DNA of 64,000 nucleotides from Methylophaga sp. (GTDB lineage Bacteria; Pseudomonadota; Gammaproteobacteria; Nitrosococcales; Methylophagaceae). Under the pieces are notes generated by a model. It did not search any database. It was not told the DNA's origin and saw nothing but the letters and a program-made list of their open reading frames with translations. Positions 7,673 through 19,839 of the stretch are shown piece by piece. Every line of letters begins with the position of its first letter. The first letter of the stretch is position 1. The DNA lies in the NCBI RefSeq assembly GCF_009711715.1, contig NZ_VENF01000012.1, positions 1 to 64,000 on the forward strand, given 5' to 3'. The position numbers and the translations under genes are program-made.

Positions 7673-8821
7673 ATGCCGGAATCGATACCAGCCGACTCCG
7701 TTGGTTTGGTAAGCCCCGCCACACTGCATATCGACTCGCCGTTGAAATTGGATTGTGGCCGCACCTTGTCCAGCTATGATCTGGTCTACGAGACCTATGG
7801 TGAACTCAACGCTGATCACAGCAATGCCGTGCTGATCTGCCATGCTTTATCCGGCGACCATCATGCTGCCGGCTATCATTCCATGGATGATCGTAAACCT
7901 GGCTGGTGGGATACCGCGATCGGCCCCGGCAAGGCGATTGATACCAACCATTTTTTTGTGGTGTGTCCGAATAACCTCGGCGGCTGCAAAGGCTCAAGCG
8001 GTCCCAACACCATCAACCCTGAAACCGGCGAATGTTACGGACCGGACTTTCCTATCGTGACCGTACCCGACTGGGTGCGCAGTCAGTCCGTGCTGGCCGA
8101 CAAGCTGGGTATTAGCCAGTGGGCGGCCGTCATCGGTGGCAGCCTCGGTGGCATGCAGGCGCTGCAATGGGCCATCAGCCTGCCGGAACGGATCCGGCAT
8201 ACGGTGATCATTGCGGCAGCGCCCAAGTTATCAGCGCAGAATATCGCTTTTAACGAGGTGGCCCGGACCGCGATCAAGTCCGACCCGGATTTTCACGACG
8301 GCGATTACATGCGCTTTAATACCCTGCCGCGGCAGGGGCTGGGTCTGGCTCGCATGCTGGGGCATATTACCTATCTTTCCGATGAAGCCATGGGTCAGAA
8401 ATTCGGTCGTGAACTGCGCAGTGGCGCCATTCAGTACGGCTACGATGTCGAATTCCAGATTGAGAGCTACCTGCGTTACCAGAGCACCAGCTTTGTCGAA
8501 CGTTTTGACGCCAATACCTATCTGCTGATGACCAAGGCACTGGATTATTTTGATCCGGCCAAAGAGTTTGATGACGACCTGACCCGGACCGTGGCCAATA
8601 TCCAAGCCAAAGCCCTGGTTATGTCCTTTACCAGCGACTGGCGTTTCTCACCGGTACGCTCCAGAGAGATTGTCAATGCCCTGCTCGCCGCCGGTAAGCC
8701 GGTCACCTATGCCGAAATTGAAGCGCATCAGGGGCATGATGCTTTCCTGATGCCTATCCCGCGCTATCTCGATATCTTCGGTACCTATATGCAGCAAATT
8801 GCAGCGGAGGTGGCAGCATGA
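7673..8821 (+). CDS. metX: MetX homoserine O-acyltransferase
   Basis: MetX activates homoserine with an acyl group (acetyl, or succinyl in many gammaproteobacteria), the first committed step of methionine synthesis. The 382-residue protein has an alpha/beta-hydrolase fold with nucleophile S157 in [10 protein letters not shown], Asp at about 322 in SDWRFSP and His at about 355 in QGHDAF. Other MetX motifs are [12 protein letters not shown] and TPRLYD-like IVTVPDWV. The acyl donor cannot be decided by eye. The stop overlaps the metW start (ATGA), which couples the two. Confidence 0.93.
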   Translation: MPESIPADSVGLVSPATLHIDSPLKLDCGRTLSSYDLVYETYGELNADHSNAVLICHALSGDHHAAGYHSMDDRKPGWWDTAIGPGKAIDTNHFFVVCPNNLGGCKGSSGPNTINPETGECYGPDFPIVTVPDWVRSQSVLADKLGISQWAAVIGGSLGGMQALQWAISLPERIRHTVIIAAAPKLSAQNIAFNEVARTAIKSDPDFHDGDYMRFNTLPRQGLGLARMLGHITYLSDEAMGQKFGRELRSGAIQYGYDVEFQIESYLRYQSTSFVERFDANTYLLMTKALDYFDPAKEFDDDLTRTVANIQAKALVMSFTSDWRFSPVRSREIVNALLAAGKPVTYAEIEAHQGHDAFLMPIPRYLDIFGTYMQQIAAEVAA

Positions 8822-9420
8822 GTTTGCGACTCGATCAGCAAATCATCAGCGACTGGATACCGGACGGCGCTAAAGTACTGGATCTGGGCTGTGGTAACGG
8901 CGCCCTGCTTAACCATCTGCAAGAGCGCCATATCACCGGCTACGGTCTTGAAATCGATAACAGCAAATTTGCCGACTGTATTCGTGCCGGTATCAACGTA
9001 CTACAGGCTGACCTTGATGAAGGCCTGTCCCAGTTCGCCGATCAGAGCTTTGACTTTGTGATTCTGTCGCAAACCTTGCAGGCCATCAAACGACCGGACT
9101 TCCTGCTCAGAGAGATTGTGCGGGTGGGTAAGAAAGGCATTATCGGCTTTCCCAACTTCGGTCACTGGCAGTGCCGTATGCAGCTGGCGCTGGGCGGTCG
9201 TATGCCGGTGTCCAAGGCGCTGCCTAATGCCTGGTATGAAACACCGAATATTCATCTGTGTACGATCAAGGATTTTGAACAGCTCTGCGCCTCCAATAAT
9301 CTGACTGTGCTCAACCACAGCATCGTCAATCACGAACATAAAGACAGCCTCGGTATCCGCCTTCTGCCCAACCTGTTCGGACAAATCGCGGTTTATCTGG
9401 TGCAACAACAAAAAGACTAA
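8818..9420 (+). CDS. metW: MetW methyltransferase-like partner of MetX
   Basis: This 200-residue protein of class I SAM-methyltransferase fold has motif [13 protein letters not shown] near residues 20-31 and an LEID acidic motif after the next strand. MetW is always found with MetX and is required for or stimulates its acyltransferase activity; its own methyl-acceptor is not established. Family features include [25 protein letters not shown] and [16 protein letters not shown]. The start overlaps the metX stop by 4 bp and the stop overlaps the pyrE start (TAATG). Confidence 0.92.
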   Translation: MSLRLDQQIISDWIPDGAKVLDLGCGNGALLNHLQERHITGYGLEIDNSKFADCIRAGINVLQADLDEGLSQFADQSFDFVILSQTLQAIKRPDFLLREIVRVGKKGIIGFPNFGHWQCRMQLALGGRMPVSKALPNAWYETPNIHLCTIKDFEQLCASNNLTVLNHSIVNHEHKDSLGIRLLPNLFGQIAVYLVQQQKD

Positions 9421-10061
9421 TGAAAGACTATCAACGCGAATTTATTGAGTTTGCCCTGCAGACCGGGGTATTAAAATTTGGCTCATTCACGCTGAAGTCG
9501 GGCCGTCAGAGCCCGTACTTCTTTAACAGTGGTCTGTTTAACAGTGGCGCCGCCTTGGCTCGTCTGGGCCGCTTCTATGCCCGCACTATTGCCGAGTCCG
9601 GACTTGAGTTTGATGTCCTGTTTGGTCCCGCCTACAAGGGCATTCCGCTGGCTTCGACCACCGTCGTCGCATTGGCGGACCAGCATGGTCGCGATCTGCC
9701 CTATGTATTCAACCGCAAGGAAGTGAAGGATCATGGCGAAGGCGGTCAACTTGTCGGTGCCGAACTAAAGGGCAAAGTGCTGATTATCGACGATGTCATT
9801 TCCGCCGGCACCTCGGTACGTGAATCGGTCGACATTATTCGCGCCGCCGGCGCCGAGCCTGCCGGCGTGGTCATTGCGCTGGATCGTCAGGAACGGGGAC
9901 AGGGGGATTTGTCAGCGATTCAGGAAGTGCAGGCCGAGCACAACATTCCGGTGCTCAATATCATTTCGCTTAACGATCTGCTGGGTTATCTGCAGGACAG
10001 CCCCGAACTGGGTCAACACCTGCCTGCCGTCAAAGCCTACCGCGACCGTTACGGCGTTTAG
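9420..10061 (+). CDS. pyrE: Orotate phosphoribosyltransferase
   Basis: PyrE joins orotate to PRPP to make orotidine 5'-phosphate in pyrimidine synthesis. The 213-residue protein has the family start ([32 protein letters not shown]), the flexible catalytic loop [13 protein letters not shown], and the PRPP-binding motif [17 protein letters not shown] near residue 120. It is the last gene of the yggS-proC-yggT-metX-metW-pyrE run and meets a convergent TauE/SafE gene with a 4-bp stop overlap. Confidence 0.95.
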   Translation: MKDYQREFIEFALQTGVLKFGSFTLKSGRQSPYFFNSGLFNSGAALARLGRFYARTIAESGLEFDVLFGPAYKGIPLASTTVVALADQHGRDLPYVFNRKEVKDHGEGGQLVGAELKGKVLIIDDVISAGTSVRESVDIIRAAGAEPAGVVIALDRQERGQGDLSAIQEVQAEHNIPVLNIISLNDLLGYLQDSPELGQHLPAVKAYRDRYGV

Positions 10062-10813
10062 CCCAGTATCAGTTTGATTGATACCAGCAGGGTGATGATC
10101 TCAAAAGCCCGTTTAATCCAGCGGTTGCCGTGTTTGATGGCCAAATGCGAACCCAGATAACCACCCAGCAGTGAGCCCAGCAGCAAAGCCGGTAACCAGT
10201 CCCAGCGGATATCACCGAGAATGCCCAGTGTTACTGCGCCGGTCCCATTCCAGAACAAGCCGACGAGAATCAGTGTGTAGGCAACGGCCCGCTGGTAATC
10301 CATACCGAACCACATTACCAGCCAGATCGTGACAAACAGGCCAGTTCCTGAAGTCAGCGAGCCGTTCAGAAAGCCCAGAAAAAATAACATCAGCCCGCCC
10401 AGTAAAAGCCCGCGACGATCACGGTGGCTGGGGCTATAGTTTTGACCGAGATCGGTTTTCAGCATCGAATACAGACCGAGACCGCCGGTCAGCAGACCCA
10501 GTGCGATTTCAGCCCAGCGATCCGGCACCTGCAGAATCACACTGCCGCCCAGCACCACGCCGGGCAGGCCGCTGATAAGCATCAGCAGGACAAACTGCCG
10601 TTCCAGATGACTGCTTCGCAGGTAACGCAATACCGCACCCAGCCCCAATGCCACACTGGCCACTTTATGCGTTGCCAAAGCCACCCCGAAACTGAGCCCC
10701 AGAAAAATCAGTACCGGGAATTGCAGCAATCCGGCACCGCCACCACTGAAAGCCGAGAAGGTATTGGCTACCAATGACACCAGAAACAGGATAAATTGGT
10801 CAATCAGGTTCAA
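10058..10813 (-). CDS. TSUP (TauE/SafE) family membrane transporter
   Basis: This 251-residue protein of about eight transmembrane helices has two homologous halves and the usual small-residue-rich starts ([36 protein letters not shown]). TSUP proteins export sulfite, sulfoacetate or related anions; the substrate is not readable here. The only reasonable start is TTG (complement of 10811-10813). The neighbouring DUF4124 gene begins about 35 bp away in the opposite direction, so the two share a very short divergent promoter region. Confidence 0.82.
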   Translation of the reverse strand: MNLIDQFILFLVSLVANTFSAFSGGGAGLLQFPVLIFLGLSFGVALATHKVASVALGLGAVLRYLRSSHLERQFVLLMLISGLPGVVLGGSVILQVPDRWAEIALGLLTGGLGLYSMLKTDLGQNYSPSHRDRRGLLLGGLMLFFLGFLNGSLTSGTGLFVTIWLVMWFGMDYQRAVAYTLILVGLFWNGTGAVTLGILGDIRWDWLPALLLGSLLGGYLGSHLAIKHGNRWIKRAFEIITLLVSIKLILG

Positions 10814-10847
10814 CTTTCAGCGAACTCACTTTAGAATGAAGGCCATG

Positions 10848-11513
10848 ATGATACGTAAATTCCTTTGTCACAGCATCTCTGTCCTTGTATTTTTTGCTTT
10901 CGGTGTTCAGGCCGGTCAACTCTACCGCTACCCTGATGAAAACGGCGTGCTGACGCTGAGTCGCAGCCTGCCTCCGGAGGCGGCCCAGAAGGGCTATGAC
11001 ATCATTGATGATAAGACCATGCGTCTGATTGAACGAGTATCTCCGGCGCCCACTGAAGATGAGATAGAAGCATTAAAAGCAGAGCAGGCCCGTGAAGCGG
11101 AGCGCCAGCGTCAGCAGGCACTCGAAGCAAGGCAGGATGAGGAAGCCAGGCAGAAACAGTATCAGTATGATCGTACCCTGCTGCTGACTTATTCTACTGA
11201 AGCGGACCTGATTGCAGCTCGGGACAGGGATATCGGTTATCGCCAGGAGCAGATAGATTTACTGTCGGCAAAACTGCCCAAGTTGCAGCAACGGCTGGAA
11301 ACCGTGCAGAAAGAAGCCGCTGAACGTGAACTGAGTGGCGGTAAGATTACGACCAATATGCAAAAACGACTGGATGCCGCACAGGAAGAAATCCGTGTGC
11401 GCAAACAGGCAATGGAAAAGTATCAGGCGGAAATCGAGAAATTAAGGGTCCAGTACCAGCAGGATCTGGAACGCTTTAGGCGACTTCGAGGCATTGAGTC
11501 CCCGCAGGACTAG
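10848..11513 (+). CDS. DUF4124 domain periplasmic coiled-coil protein
   Basis: About 221 residues with a signal peptide ([20 protein letters not shown], cleavage after QAG or nearby). A DUF4124-like start ([20 protein letters not shown]) is followed by a long charged coiled coil (about residues 70-215) rich in E, Q, R and A. DUF4124 is found at the N terminus of many gammaproteobacterial envelope proteins of unknown role. I pick ATG 10848 because GAAGG lies five bases upstream; ATG 10845 or 10836 are possible. It converges on hisC with a 4-bp overlap. Confidence 0.72.
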   Translation: MIRKFLCHSISVLVFFAFGVQAGQLYRYPDENGVLTLSRSLPPEAAQKGYDIIDDKTMRLIERVSPAPTEDEIEALKAEQAREAERQRQQALEARQDEEARQKQYQYDRTLLLTYSTEADLIAARDRDIGYRQEQIDLLSAKLPKLQQRLETVQKEAAERELSGGKITTNMQKRLDAAQEEIRVRKQAMEKYQAEIEKLRVQYQQDLERFRRLRGIESPQD

Positions 11514-12565
11514 ACCAGCGTATCAATCACTGACAGCAGATGCTGGTTTTCGCTTGGCGTGCCGATGGTGATACGCAAAAACTGGTCAATCCGCCGCTTG
11601 TTGAAGTGGCGGACAATAATACCCTCTTTACGCAAACCAGCCGCCAAATCAGCCGCATCGTGCTGAGGATGACGGGCAAATACAAAATTGGCTGCTGAGG
11701 GTAAGACTTCAAAGCCCAGTTCCTGAAGCCCCCTTGTGACCTTGTCGCGGCTCTGAATCACCTTGTCACAGGTCTCTTTAAAATGCGTCCTGTCACGAAA
11801 GGCGGCGATACCGGCGGCCTCGGCAAGACTATCCAGTGGATAGGAATTAAAGCTGTCCTTGACCCGCACCAAGGCTTCAATCAAATCGGCATGACCGACC
11901 GCAAAACCAATCCGCATGCCGGCCAGTGAGCGGGACTTGGACAAAGTCTGGGTCACCAGCAGATTAGGATACCGCTGCGTCAGCGGAATCGCCGTTTCAC
12001 CGCCAAAGTCGATATAGGCTTCATCCACCACGACGACCGAATCCTGATTGTTCTGCAACAGACGTTCAATCTCGGCCACGCTTAACAGGCAACCGGTGGG
12101 CGCGTTGGGATTGGGGAAAATAATACCGCCGTTATCACGCAGATAATCATCAATATGAATCTGGAAATCCGCCGTCAGCGGTATGGTCTGATAATCGATC
12201 TTATACAGCTGGCAATAAACCGGATAGAAGCTATAGGTGATATCCGGAAACAGCAGCGGCGGTTCATGCTGAAACAAGGCATGAAAAATATGTCCCAGCA
12301 CCTCATCAGAACCGTTACCGATAAACACATTGGCCGTATTGACCTTGTAATAATCCGCAATCGTCTGCTTCAGCTCACGCGAAGTCGGATCGGGATAGAG
12401 ACGCAAACGATCGCTGACGCCCAGTTGAATCGCCTCTAATACCTTGGGTGACGGCCCGTAGGGATTCTCATTGGTATTCAGCTTCACCAGATTGGCCATC
12501 TTCGGCTGTTCACCCGGCACATAGGGCTGCAGATTGTGAACAAAGGCGCTCCAGTAGCGACTCAT
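11510..12565 (-). CDS. hisC: Histidinol-phosphate aminotransferase
   Basis: HisC is a PLP-dependent class I aminotransferase that converts imidazole acetol phosphate to histidinol phosphate. The 351-residue protein shows [15 protein letters not shown], the GNGSDEVL cofactor pocket, [10 protein letters not shown] (Asp 181) and the PLP lysine K210 in [17 protein letters not shown]. It is the last gene of hisG-hisD-hisC, 2 bp after hisD. Other his genes are elsewhere, so histidine synthesis is split in this genome. Confidence 0.94.
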   Translation of the reverse strand: MSRYWSAFVHNLQPYVPGEQPKMANLVKLNTNENPYGPSPKVLEAIQLGVSDRLRLYPDPTSRELKQTIADYYKVNTANVFIGNGSDEVLGHIFHALFQHEPPLLFPDITYSFYPVYCQLYKIDYQTIPLTADFQIHIDDYLRDNGGIIFPNPNAPTGCLLSVAEIERLLQNNQDSVVVVDEAYIDFGGETAIPLTQRYPNLLVTQTLSKSRSLAGMRIGFAVGHADLIEALVRVKDSFNSYPLDSLAEAAGIAAFRDRTHFKETCDKVIQSRDKVTRGLQELGFEVLPSAANFVFARHPQHDAADLAAGLRKEGIIVRHFNKRRIDQFLRITIGTPSENQHLLSVIDTLV

Positions 12566-12567
12566 GT

Positions 12568-13869
12568 TTAATCCTTTAGACGATATTCAGCACTACGCGC
12601 GTGTGCGGTCAGACTCTCGCCGCGAGCGAGTACCGAGGCCACTTTACCCAGACTCTGTGCCGCGTCTTCCGAAACCTGAATCAGGCTGGAGCGCTTCTGG
12701 AAATCATAGACACCCAGTGGCGAACTAAAACGGGCGGTCCGTGAGGTCGGCAACACATGGTTGGGGCCGGCACAATAGTCACCCAAAGCTTCAGGTGTGT
12801 ATCTCCCCAGGAAAATCGCACCGGCATGGCGGATTTTCTTGGCCATTTCCATCGGGTCGTCGACGGATAATTCCAGATGTTCGGCGGCAATAAAGTTAGC
12901 CACTTCGATAGCTTTGTCCATGCTTTCGACATGGATTAGCGCAGCACGATTCTGCAGCGAAGTGGTGATAATCTCTTTGCGTTCCATGGTCGGCAGCAAA
13001 CGCTCAATCGCTGCTTTGACCTTCTCCAGGAAATCGGCATCCGGCGAAATCAGAATCGATTGCGCATCTTCATCATGCTCGGCCTGTGAGAACAGGTCCA
13101 TCGCAATCCAATCGGGATCGGTTTTGCCGTCACAAATCACCAGAATTTCTGACGGACCGGCAATCATATCAATGCCGACCGTGCCAAACACCATGCCCTT
13201 GGCTGTGGCGACAAAAATATTCCCCGGTCCGACAATTTTATCGACCTGCGGGATGGTTTCGGTGCCATAAGCCAAGGCTGCGACAGCCTGGGCGCCACCG
13301 ATGGCAAAAATGCGATCGACACCGGCAACTGCGGCAGCAGCCAGCACCAGTTCATTGACTTCATCGTCCGGGGTGGGTACCACCATAATCAGTTCACCGA
13401 CACCGGCGACTTTAGCCGGTATCGCGTTCATCAATACCGAAGAAGGATAAGCCGCCTTGCCGCCGGGCACATAAAGTCCGGCGCGATCCAATGGTGTAAC
13501 CTGTTGTCCCAGTACGGTGCCATCAGCCTCGGTATAACTCCACGATTCCTGCTTCTGATGTTCATGATACTGTCTAACCCGGTCAGCCGCGGCTTCCAGC
13601 GCCTGCCGTTGTACCTGCGGAATATTCTCCAGCGCCGCCCTGGCACGATCCAGTGAGATTTCCAAATCGGCCATCGTCTCGGCCTTAACCCGATCAAAAC
13701 GATGGCTGTATTCGATCACCGCCGAATCACCATTTGCTTTAACCGCAGCCAGGATTTCCCTGACTATGGTCGTTACCTTGTCATCAGACACGCCTTCCCA
13801 GGCCAGCAGGGTTTCCAACTGCGGCCAGAAATCAGCCTGTGAAGCATCCAACTGTTTCATATCAACCAT
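12568..13869 (-). CDS. hisD: Histidinol dehydrogenase
   Basis: HisD is a zinc- and NAD-dependent enzyme that oxidises histidinol to histidine in two steps. Visible motifs are [54 protein letters not shown] and [22 protein letters not shown] start at ATG 13869 ([10 protein letters not shown]), whose ATGGTTGA overlaps the hisG stop, giving 433 residues; ATG 13860 and an earlier ATG at 13890 are alternatives. Confidence 0.94.
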   Translation of the reverse strand: MVDMKQLDASQADFWPQLETLLAWEGVSDDKVTTIVREILAAVKANGDSAVIEYSHRFDRVKAETMADLEISLDRARAALENIPQVQRQALEAAADRVRQYHEHQKQESWSYTEADGTVLGQQVTPLDRAGLYVPGGKAAYPSSVLMNAIPAKVAGVGELIMVVPTPDDEVNELVLAAAAVAGVDRIFAIGGAQAVAALAYGTETIPQVDKIVGPGNIFVATAKGMVFGTVGIDMIAGPSEILVICDGKTDPDWIAMDLFSQAEHDEDAQSILISPDADFLEKVKAAIERLLPTMERKEIITTSLQNRAALIHVESMDKAIEVANFIAAEHLELSVDDPMEMAKKIRHAGAIFLGRYTPEALGDYCAGPNHVLPTSRTARFSSPLGVYDFQKRSSLIQVSEDAAQSLGKVASVLARGESLTAHARSAEYRLKD

Positions 13870-14505
13870 TATTCTGTTCTCTAACTGCATTGCGGATTTG
13901 TTCGATAAAAGTCTGGATCCGCTTGTGCTTCATTTTCATCGACGCTTTATTGACTACTAAACGGGAGCTGATATCCGCGATATGTTCCATCGGTACCAGA
14001 CCGTTGGCGCGCAGTGTGTTACCGGTATCAACAACATCGACAATCCGGTCGGCAAGTCCCACCAGCGGTGCCAGTTCCATCGAGCCGTAAAGCTTGATGA
14101 TTTCCACCTGCTCGCCTTTCTCGGCATAGAAACGGCGGGTACTTTCGACAAATTTGGTAGCGACCTTAAGCCGACCATTGGAAACCGGCACATCCGGTTT
14201 ACCGGCTGTCATCAGCTTGCAACAGGCAATTTTCAAATCCACCGGTTCATAAAGCTCGGCATGCGGATGTTCCATCAGCACGTCTTTACCGGCAACACCG
14301 ATATCAGCACCGCCATACTCGACATAGGTTGGCACATCAGAAGCGCGAACGATAATGAGGTTCACATCAGGCTGATTGGTTTCCAGAATCAGTTTTCGGC
14401 TGGTTTCCGGATCATCCAGCGGCTCGATACCGGCTGCCTTGAGCAAAGGCAGGGTCTCCTTAAAGATACGCCCTTTGGACAACGCCAGCGTCAAAGCATC
14501 AGACA

Positions 14506-14506
<1 letters not shown>
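13862..14506 (-). CDS. hisG: ATP phosphoribosyltransferase, short form
   Basis: HisG catalyses the first step of histidine synthesis, ATP + PRPP to phosphoribosyl-ATP. The 214-residue length is the HisG_S form, which lacks the C-terminal regulatory domain and needs the separate regulatory subunit HisZ, so a hisZ gene is expected elsewhere. Motifs include [30 protein letters not shown] and the PRPP loop [15 protein letters not shown]. The start is GTG (14504-14506), overlapping the murA stop as TAGTG. It is full length for the short form, not truncated. Confidence 0.93.
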
Positions 14507-15807
<1,301 letters not shown>

Positions 15808-15812
15808 TTAGC

Positions 15813-16037
15813 TTAGCGGGGGGCAGAGGTTTTGAGACCCAGCGCGTGCAATTCGCCACTGGTGAAACGGTCACCTAAAGTCGCTTTGACCATTTTGTGT
15901 TGTTCGATCAGGCTTTTGCCGACAAAGGAAGGACTGACCACTACAGCATCGAAATGCTGACCATCATCCCCTTTCACTTCAACATCGGCATCGGGCAGAC
16001 CTGCTTCGATCAGGGCTTTTATTTCAGAGGCTTTCAT
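15813..16037 (-). CDS. ibaG: BolA/IbaG family protein
   Basis: This 74-residue BolA-fold protein has DVEVKGDDGQHFDAVVVSPSF, FVGKSLIEQHKMVKATLGD, and a C-terminal LHALGLKT. BolA-type proteins partner monothiol glutaredoxins and can share [2Fe-2S] clusters. The position between mlaB and murA identifies IbaG (YrbA) rather than BolA itself. It is 13 bp downstream of mlaB. Confidence 0.9.
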   Translation of the reverse strand: MKASEIKALIEAGLPDADVEVKGDDGQHFDAVVVSPSFVGKSLIEQHKMVKATLGDRFTSGELHALGLKTSAPR

Positions 16038-16050
16038 ATCAAATTATCAA

Positions 16051-16365
16051 TTAGGTTTGCTGTTTAACGGGTAAAATATCGTCCAGACCACTGGCCTTGG
16101 CAATCGCCAGCATCTGTGAAGGAACGTGCTGAAATTGAATAGGCTTATTGCCTACTCTGGCCTGCCGCATCCAAGCCACCAGTAAAGCCAGACCCGCGCT
16201 GTCGGCGCGGGTCACATTGGCAAGATCGATATCCAGTCTGGCGGCATTGTCAAACAGACGCGTCGACTCTGACAGCACGGCTTTTGCGGTTGCCAGTGTC
16301 AGCTCACCACTGACGTTATAGGCCTGACTGTCAGCGTCAAACCTGATACTGAATAAATCACTCAT
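16051..16365 (-). CDS. mlaB: MlaB, STAS-domain subunit of the Mla phospholipid ABC system
   Basis: This 104-residue cytoplasmic STAS domain binds MlaF and controls assembly and activity of the MlaFEDB complex. The core IDLANVTRADSAGLALLVAWM contains the conserved DSAGLALL helix start. The ATG overlaps the mlaC stop by 4 bp, typical of the operon. Confidence 0.87.
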   Translation of the reverse strand: MSDLFSIRFDADSQAYNVSGELTLATAKAVLSESTRLFDNAARLDIDLANVTRADSAGLALLVAWMRQARVGNKPIQFQHVPSQMLAIAKASGLDDILPVKQQT

Positions 16366-17000
16366 GCTTTGACTTTCTGATTACGCTCAGCCAGATTCTT
16401 AATCAGCTGATCCATACCACCGCTACGGATTTCATTGGCAAAGCTGGAGCGATAATTGGTGACAAGGCTGATGCCATCAATCTTGACGTCATACACCTTC
16501 CAGGCATCCTGTTTGTTCTGATACAGAGACAGAGACATACCGATAGACGGCCCTCCTTTCTGAACCACTTCCATCGGAACGGTGACACGCTTACGGCTCA
16601 GATCATCACGAAACGGCAACATTTTGATTTCTTCGTCGGTGTATTCCAGCATGGCTGTTGAATAAGTTCTGATCAGCAGCAAACGGAACTCTTCAACAAA
16701 GCGCTCACGCTGCTCAGCATCAGCTGAACGCCAGTTTTTACCCAATGCCAGTTTCGACATTTTTTCAAAGTCAAAATGCGGCATCAGAATCGCTTCAACC
16801 AGGTCGTAGATTTTGTCAGGATTTTCTTCCAGCTCGGCTTCGTTATCCTTGAGTGCTTTGAGCATATCATCGGACGCTTTTTTCACCAGCGCCTGTGGCT
16901 CAGACATCGCTTCTGCCGTTACGGTCAAAGGGCTGAAAGCCAGCGTTAAGGCTGACAGCATCAATAGCGATTGCATCAAAAATTTGTTCAGCATGGTCAT
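16362..17000 (-). CDS. mlaC: MlaC periplasmic phospholipid carrier
   Basis: The 212-residue precursor has a signal peptide (about residues 1-30, ending SPLTVTAEA). The mature protein shuttles phospholipids between the outer-membrane MlaA-porin complex and the inner-membrane MlaFEDB. Family motifs are MPHFDFEKMSKLALGKNW, EQRERFVEEFRLLLIRTYS, and WKVYDVKIDGISLVTNYR. It overlaps mlaB by 4 bp and abuts mlaD by 1 bp. Confidence 0.93.
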   Translation of the reverse strand: MTMLNKFLMQSLLMLSALTLAFSPLTVTAEAMSEPQALVKKASDDMLKALKDNEAELEENPDKIYDLVEAILMPHFDFEKMSKLALGKNWRSADAEQRERFVEEFRLLLIRTYSTAMLEYTDEEIKMLPFRDDLSRKRVTVPMEVVQKGGPSIGMSLSLYQNKQDAWKVYDVKIDGISLVTNYRSSFANEIRSGGMDQLIKNLAERNQKVKA

Positions 17001-17467
17001 TATTCGTCACCTTCCGCTTTACTATAGAGGAATTGTCCGATTACCTGCTCAAGCACCAGCGCAGGCTGGGTTAAGTCTATGACATCCCCTTGTTGTAAAA
17101 ATTCTTCTTCCGCACCGGCGACCAGACCGATGTATTGTTCCCCTAACAGGCCGGCGGTGTAGATGCTGGCTGAAGTGTCGAGTGGAATCGTATCAAACTG
17201 GGAGTACATATTGATGGTCACTTCGGCATTGTAGGTAGTCGGGTCAAGATTGATCGCTGCAACCCGGCCCACGCGTACCCCTGCCATTGTCACCGGAGCT
17301 CTAACCTTGAGACCACCGATATTTTCAAATTCCGCAGTCACCTGGTAACCGGCGTCATCGGTGAAGTCGCCCAGATTACTGACTTTCATGGCAAGCATGA
17401 ACAGGGCAGCGATCCCCACGGCAACAAACATCCCGACAATAATTTCGGTACTCTTATTCTGCATCAT
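17000..17467 (-). CDS. mlaD: MlaD, MCE-domain subunit
   Basis: This 155-residue protein is anchored by an N-terminal helix (about 8-27, IIVGMFVAVGIAALFMLAMK), followed by one MCE domain (about 40-120, including FENIGGLKVRAPVTMAGVRV and GLLGEQYIGLV). It forms the hexameric lipid-binding ring of the Mla transporter. It lies between mlaE (2 bp away) and mlaC. Confidence 0.94.
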   Translation of the reverse strand: MMQNKSTEIIVGMFVAVGIAALFMLAMKVSNLGDFTDDAGYQVTAEFENIGGLKVRAPVTMAGVRVGRVAAINLDPTTYNAEVTINMYSQFDTIPLDTSASIYTAGLLGEQYIGLVAGAEEEFLQQGDVIDLTQPALVLEQVIGQFLYSKAEGDE

Positions 17468-17469
17468 TT

Positions 17470-18252
17470 TTATTCATCTCCAAACATCAACGCAGTCAGC
17501 ACAAAGTCCAGCCCCAGAATCGCAAACGCAGAGTGCACCACGGTGCGCGTTGTTGCTCTTCCGACCCCTTCCGAGGTCGGTGTGGCATCATGCCCTTCAA
17601 ACAAAGCGATCCAGGTTACAACAAACCCGAACACCACACTTTTGATGACCCCGTTAAGAATGTCATCGTAAAAATCTGTCTTGGCCTGCATCTGAGACCA
17701 GAAAGCACCGTCATCGACCCCCAGCAGACCATGGCCTACCAGGAAGGCCCCGATAATACCGACCGCACTGAAGACCGCCGCCAATAGGGGCATGGAGAGA
17801 AGACCAGCCAGGAAACGCGGCGCAATGACACGGCGGATTGGATCCACCGCCATCATTTCCATACCTGACAATTGTTCAGTGCTTTTCATCAGGCCGATTT
17901 CTGCCGTCAACGCTGAACCGGCACGACCGGCAAACAACAGGGCACTAACCACGGGGCCCAGTTCACGAACCAATGATAGCGAGACCAGCACACCGAGAGA
18001 CTCCTCGGCGCCGAAATCCACCAGCGTATTATACCCCTGAAGGCCGAGCACCATACCGACGAACAGGCCGGAAACCAGGATAATCAGCAGTGACAGTACG
18101 CCGACGGAATACACCTGCTGGATGACCAGAGAAAAACGCAGAAACAGGCCCGGGACACCCGCCAGGATATGCAACAGAAACAAATGCCCTCGCCCCAGAC
18201 GCTCAAACGTGCCCAGCCCCCAGCGGCCGAGACTCCGAATCAGGTTAATCAT
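17470..18252 (-). CDS. mlaE: MlaE permease
   Basis: This 260-residue inner-membrane permease of the MlaE family has five to six hydrophobic helices. Conserved segments include [55 protein letters not shown] and the C-terminal [11 protein letters not shown]. With MlaF it forms the ABC core for lipid movement to or from the outer membrane. Its start overlaps the mlaF stop by 4 bp. Confidence 0.95.
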   Translation of the reverse strand: MINLIRSLGRWGLGTFERLGRGHLFLLHILAGVPGLFLRFSLVIQQVYSVGVLSLLIILVSGLFVGMVLGLQGYNTLVDFGAEESLGVLVSLSLVRELGPVVSALLFAGRAGSALTAEIGLMKSTEQLSGMEMMAVDPIRRVIAPRFLAGLLSMPLLAAVFSAVGIIGAFLVGHGLLGVDDGAFWSQMQAKTDFYDDILNGVIKSVVFGFVVTWIALFEGHDATPTSEGVGRATTRTVVHSAFAILGLDFVLTALMFGDE

Positions 18253-19067
18253 GCATATTCCTCTGGCTTGAGTAAGTCTTCTTCAAAGTCCGGGCCGGCA
18301 TAATGGAACGGCACCGGACCGTCCGGGTAGCCATGCATAAACTGCTGTACCCATTGGGAGCCGGACCCACGCAGTAGCACCGGGGAACCATGCTCTATAA
18401 TCTTGCCGTCGGATAGCAGATAGATGTAGTCAGCAATTTCAGCCGTCTCCTCGACGTCATGTGACACCACGATACTGGTTAAACCCATCGCATCATTAAT
18501 ACGATGAATCAGGTTTACCAGTGTCCCCATTGAAATCGGGTCCTGGCCGGTAAACGGCTCATCGTACATGATCATCATTGGTTCCAGCGTCACAGCACGC
18601 GCCAGGGCGACGCGACGCGCCATACCTCCGGACAGTTCAGCCGGCTGCAGATTGCGGGCATTACGTAAACCCACCGCCTGCAATTTCATCAGTACCAAAT
18701 CGCGAATCATCGACTCGGGCAGGTCGGTATGTTCTCTGAGCGGGAAAGCGACATTGTCGTAAACAGTGAGGTCGGTCAGCAAGGCACCACTTTGAAACAG
18801 CATGCCCATCCGTTTACGCAGCTCGTAGAGATCGGAGCGTGAAAGTTTATGGACGTTTTGACCGTCAACTTCGATCGTTCCCTTGTCAGGACGTAGCTGG
18901 CCACCTATCAGTTTTAATAAAGTGGTTTTGCCGGTACCGCTCGGGCCCATGATAGCCGTGACTTTGCCGCGCTCAATATCGATGTTGACGCCTTCAAAGA
19001 TGGCACGGTTACCACGATAAAAGTGCAAGTCCCTGATCTTTACCAGTGGCACGCGTTTCTCCAGCAT
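18249..19067 (-). CDS. mlaF: MlaF ATP-binding subunit
   Basis: This 272-residue ABC ATPase has Walker [18 protein letters not shown]-loop region [20 protein letters not shown], signature [14 protein letters not shown], Walker [18 protein letters not shown] and switch His in VSHDVEE. A 25-residue C-terminal extension matches the MlaF tail that contacts a neighbouring subunit. It is the first gene of the reverse-strand run mlaFEDCB-ibaG-murA-hisGDC, in which gaps are 0-26 bp with several overlaps. Confidence 0.95.
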   Translation of the reverse strand: MLEKRVPLVKIRDLHFYRGNRAIFEGVNIDIERGKVTAIMGPSGTGKTTLLKLIGGQLRPDKGTIEVDGQNVHKLSRSDLYELRKRMGMLFQSGALLTDLTVYDNVAFPLREHTDLPESMIRDLVLMKLQAVGLRNARNLQPAELSGGMARRVALARAVTLEPMMIMYDEPFTGQDPISMGTLVNLIHRINDAMGLTSIVVSHDVEETAEIADYIYLLSDGKIIEHGSPVLLRGSGSQWVQQFMHGYPDGPVPFHYAGPDFEEDLLKPEEYA

Positions 19068-19272
19068 TATCAGTCAAGAATGAAAGGTCGTTAATTTTGG
19101 TGAATAAGCCACACTAAGTCAAATTGGCTTATGGAAAAATGCAGGCTTATCGGCTAGAGTGTGCACACCAGTTTTTGGTCTTAAGGGAATAATTCACATT
19201 GGCTTCTGTTCAGATTCCGTTCAGACTTCATGTGCTAATTTCCTTTACGCATTCATAATAAATCGGAGAGAT

Positions 19273-19839
19273 ATGATGAAGAAGTTTTTACAATTCTTTG
19301 CGACTGCCATGATGGTAGTGCCTATGCTGGCTGCAGCGCACGGCCCGACTCGTCAGCAGGTCAAAGAAACCGTATTCATTAACGCTGCCCCGGAAAAAGT
19401 CTGGGAAGTTGTGAGTGATTTCGGTGGTCTGCATAACTGGCACCCTGCCATCGCCAGCACCGAGATGAAAGAAGACAACATCCGTGTTCTGACCCTGAAA
19501 GCGGAAGGTAATCCGACTATCACTGAAGAACTGGACAAAATCGACAACGAAAAAATGATGATGATCTACACCATTGAAGAGATGAGTGTTGTCAAAACTA
19601 TTGAGTTTAACAGCCAGGAAACACCTTATTACACTTTGCCAGTCAAAAACTACAAAGCCTGGTTGAGTGTTAAACCCAAAGACAGTGGGTCTGAAGTTAC
19701 CTGGAAAGCGAAATTCTATCGTTCCTTCATGGCCAACCCGCCGGTGCCTGAAGGTCAGAGTGATGAGGATGCTGTGAAAGCGATTGAAGGTGTTGCCACA
19801 GCAGGTCTGAACAACCTGAAAGCCATTCTGGAAAAATAA
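19273..19839 (+). CDS. MxaD-like periplasmic SRPBCC protein
   Basis: About 188 residues with a signal peptide (residues 1-21, ending MLAAA) and one START/SRPBCC domain: ETVFINAAPEKVWEVVSDFG, LHNWHPAI, then a C-terminal helix with AVKAIEGVATAGLNNLKAIL. Secreted SRPBCC proteins of this kind are annotated MxaD in methylotrophs, where MxaD helps electron transfer from methanol dehydrogenase to cytochrome c. The assignment rests on fold, secretion and the adjacent propeller, so it is tentative. I choose ATG 19273, preceded by CGGAGAG; the longer open frame adds an unlikely leader. The stop overlaps the next start as TAATG. Confidence 0.68.
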   Translation: MMKKFLQFFATAMMVVPMLAAAHGPTRQQVKETVFINAAPEKVWEVVSDFGGLHNWHPAIASTEMKEDNIRVLTLKAEGNPTITEELDKIDNEKMMMIYTIEEMSVVKTIEFNSQETPYYTLPVKNYKAWLSVKPKDSGSEVTWKAKFYRSFMANPPVPEGQSDEDAVKAIEGVATAGLNNLKAILEK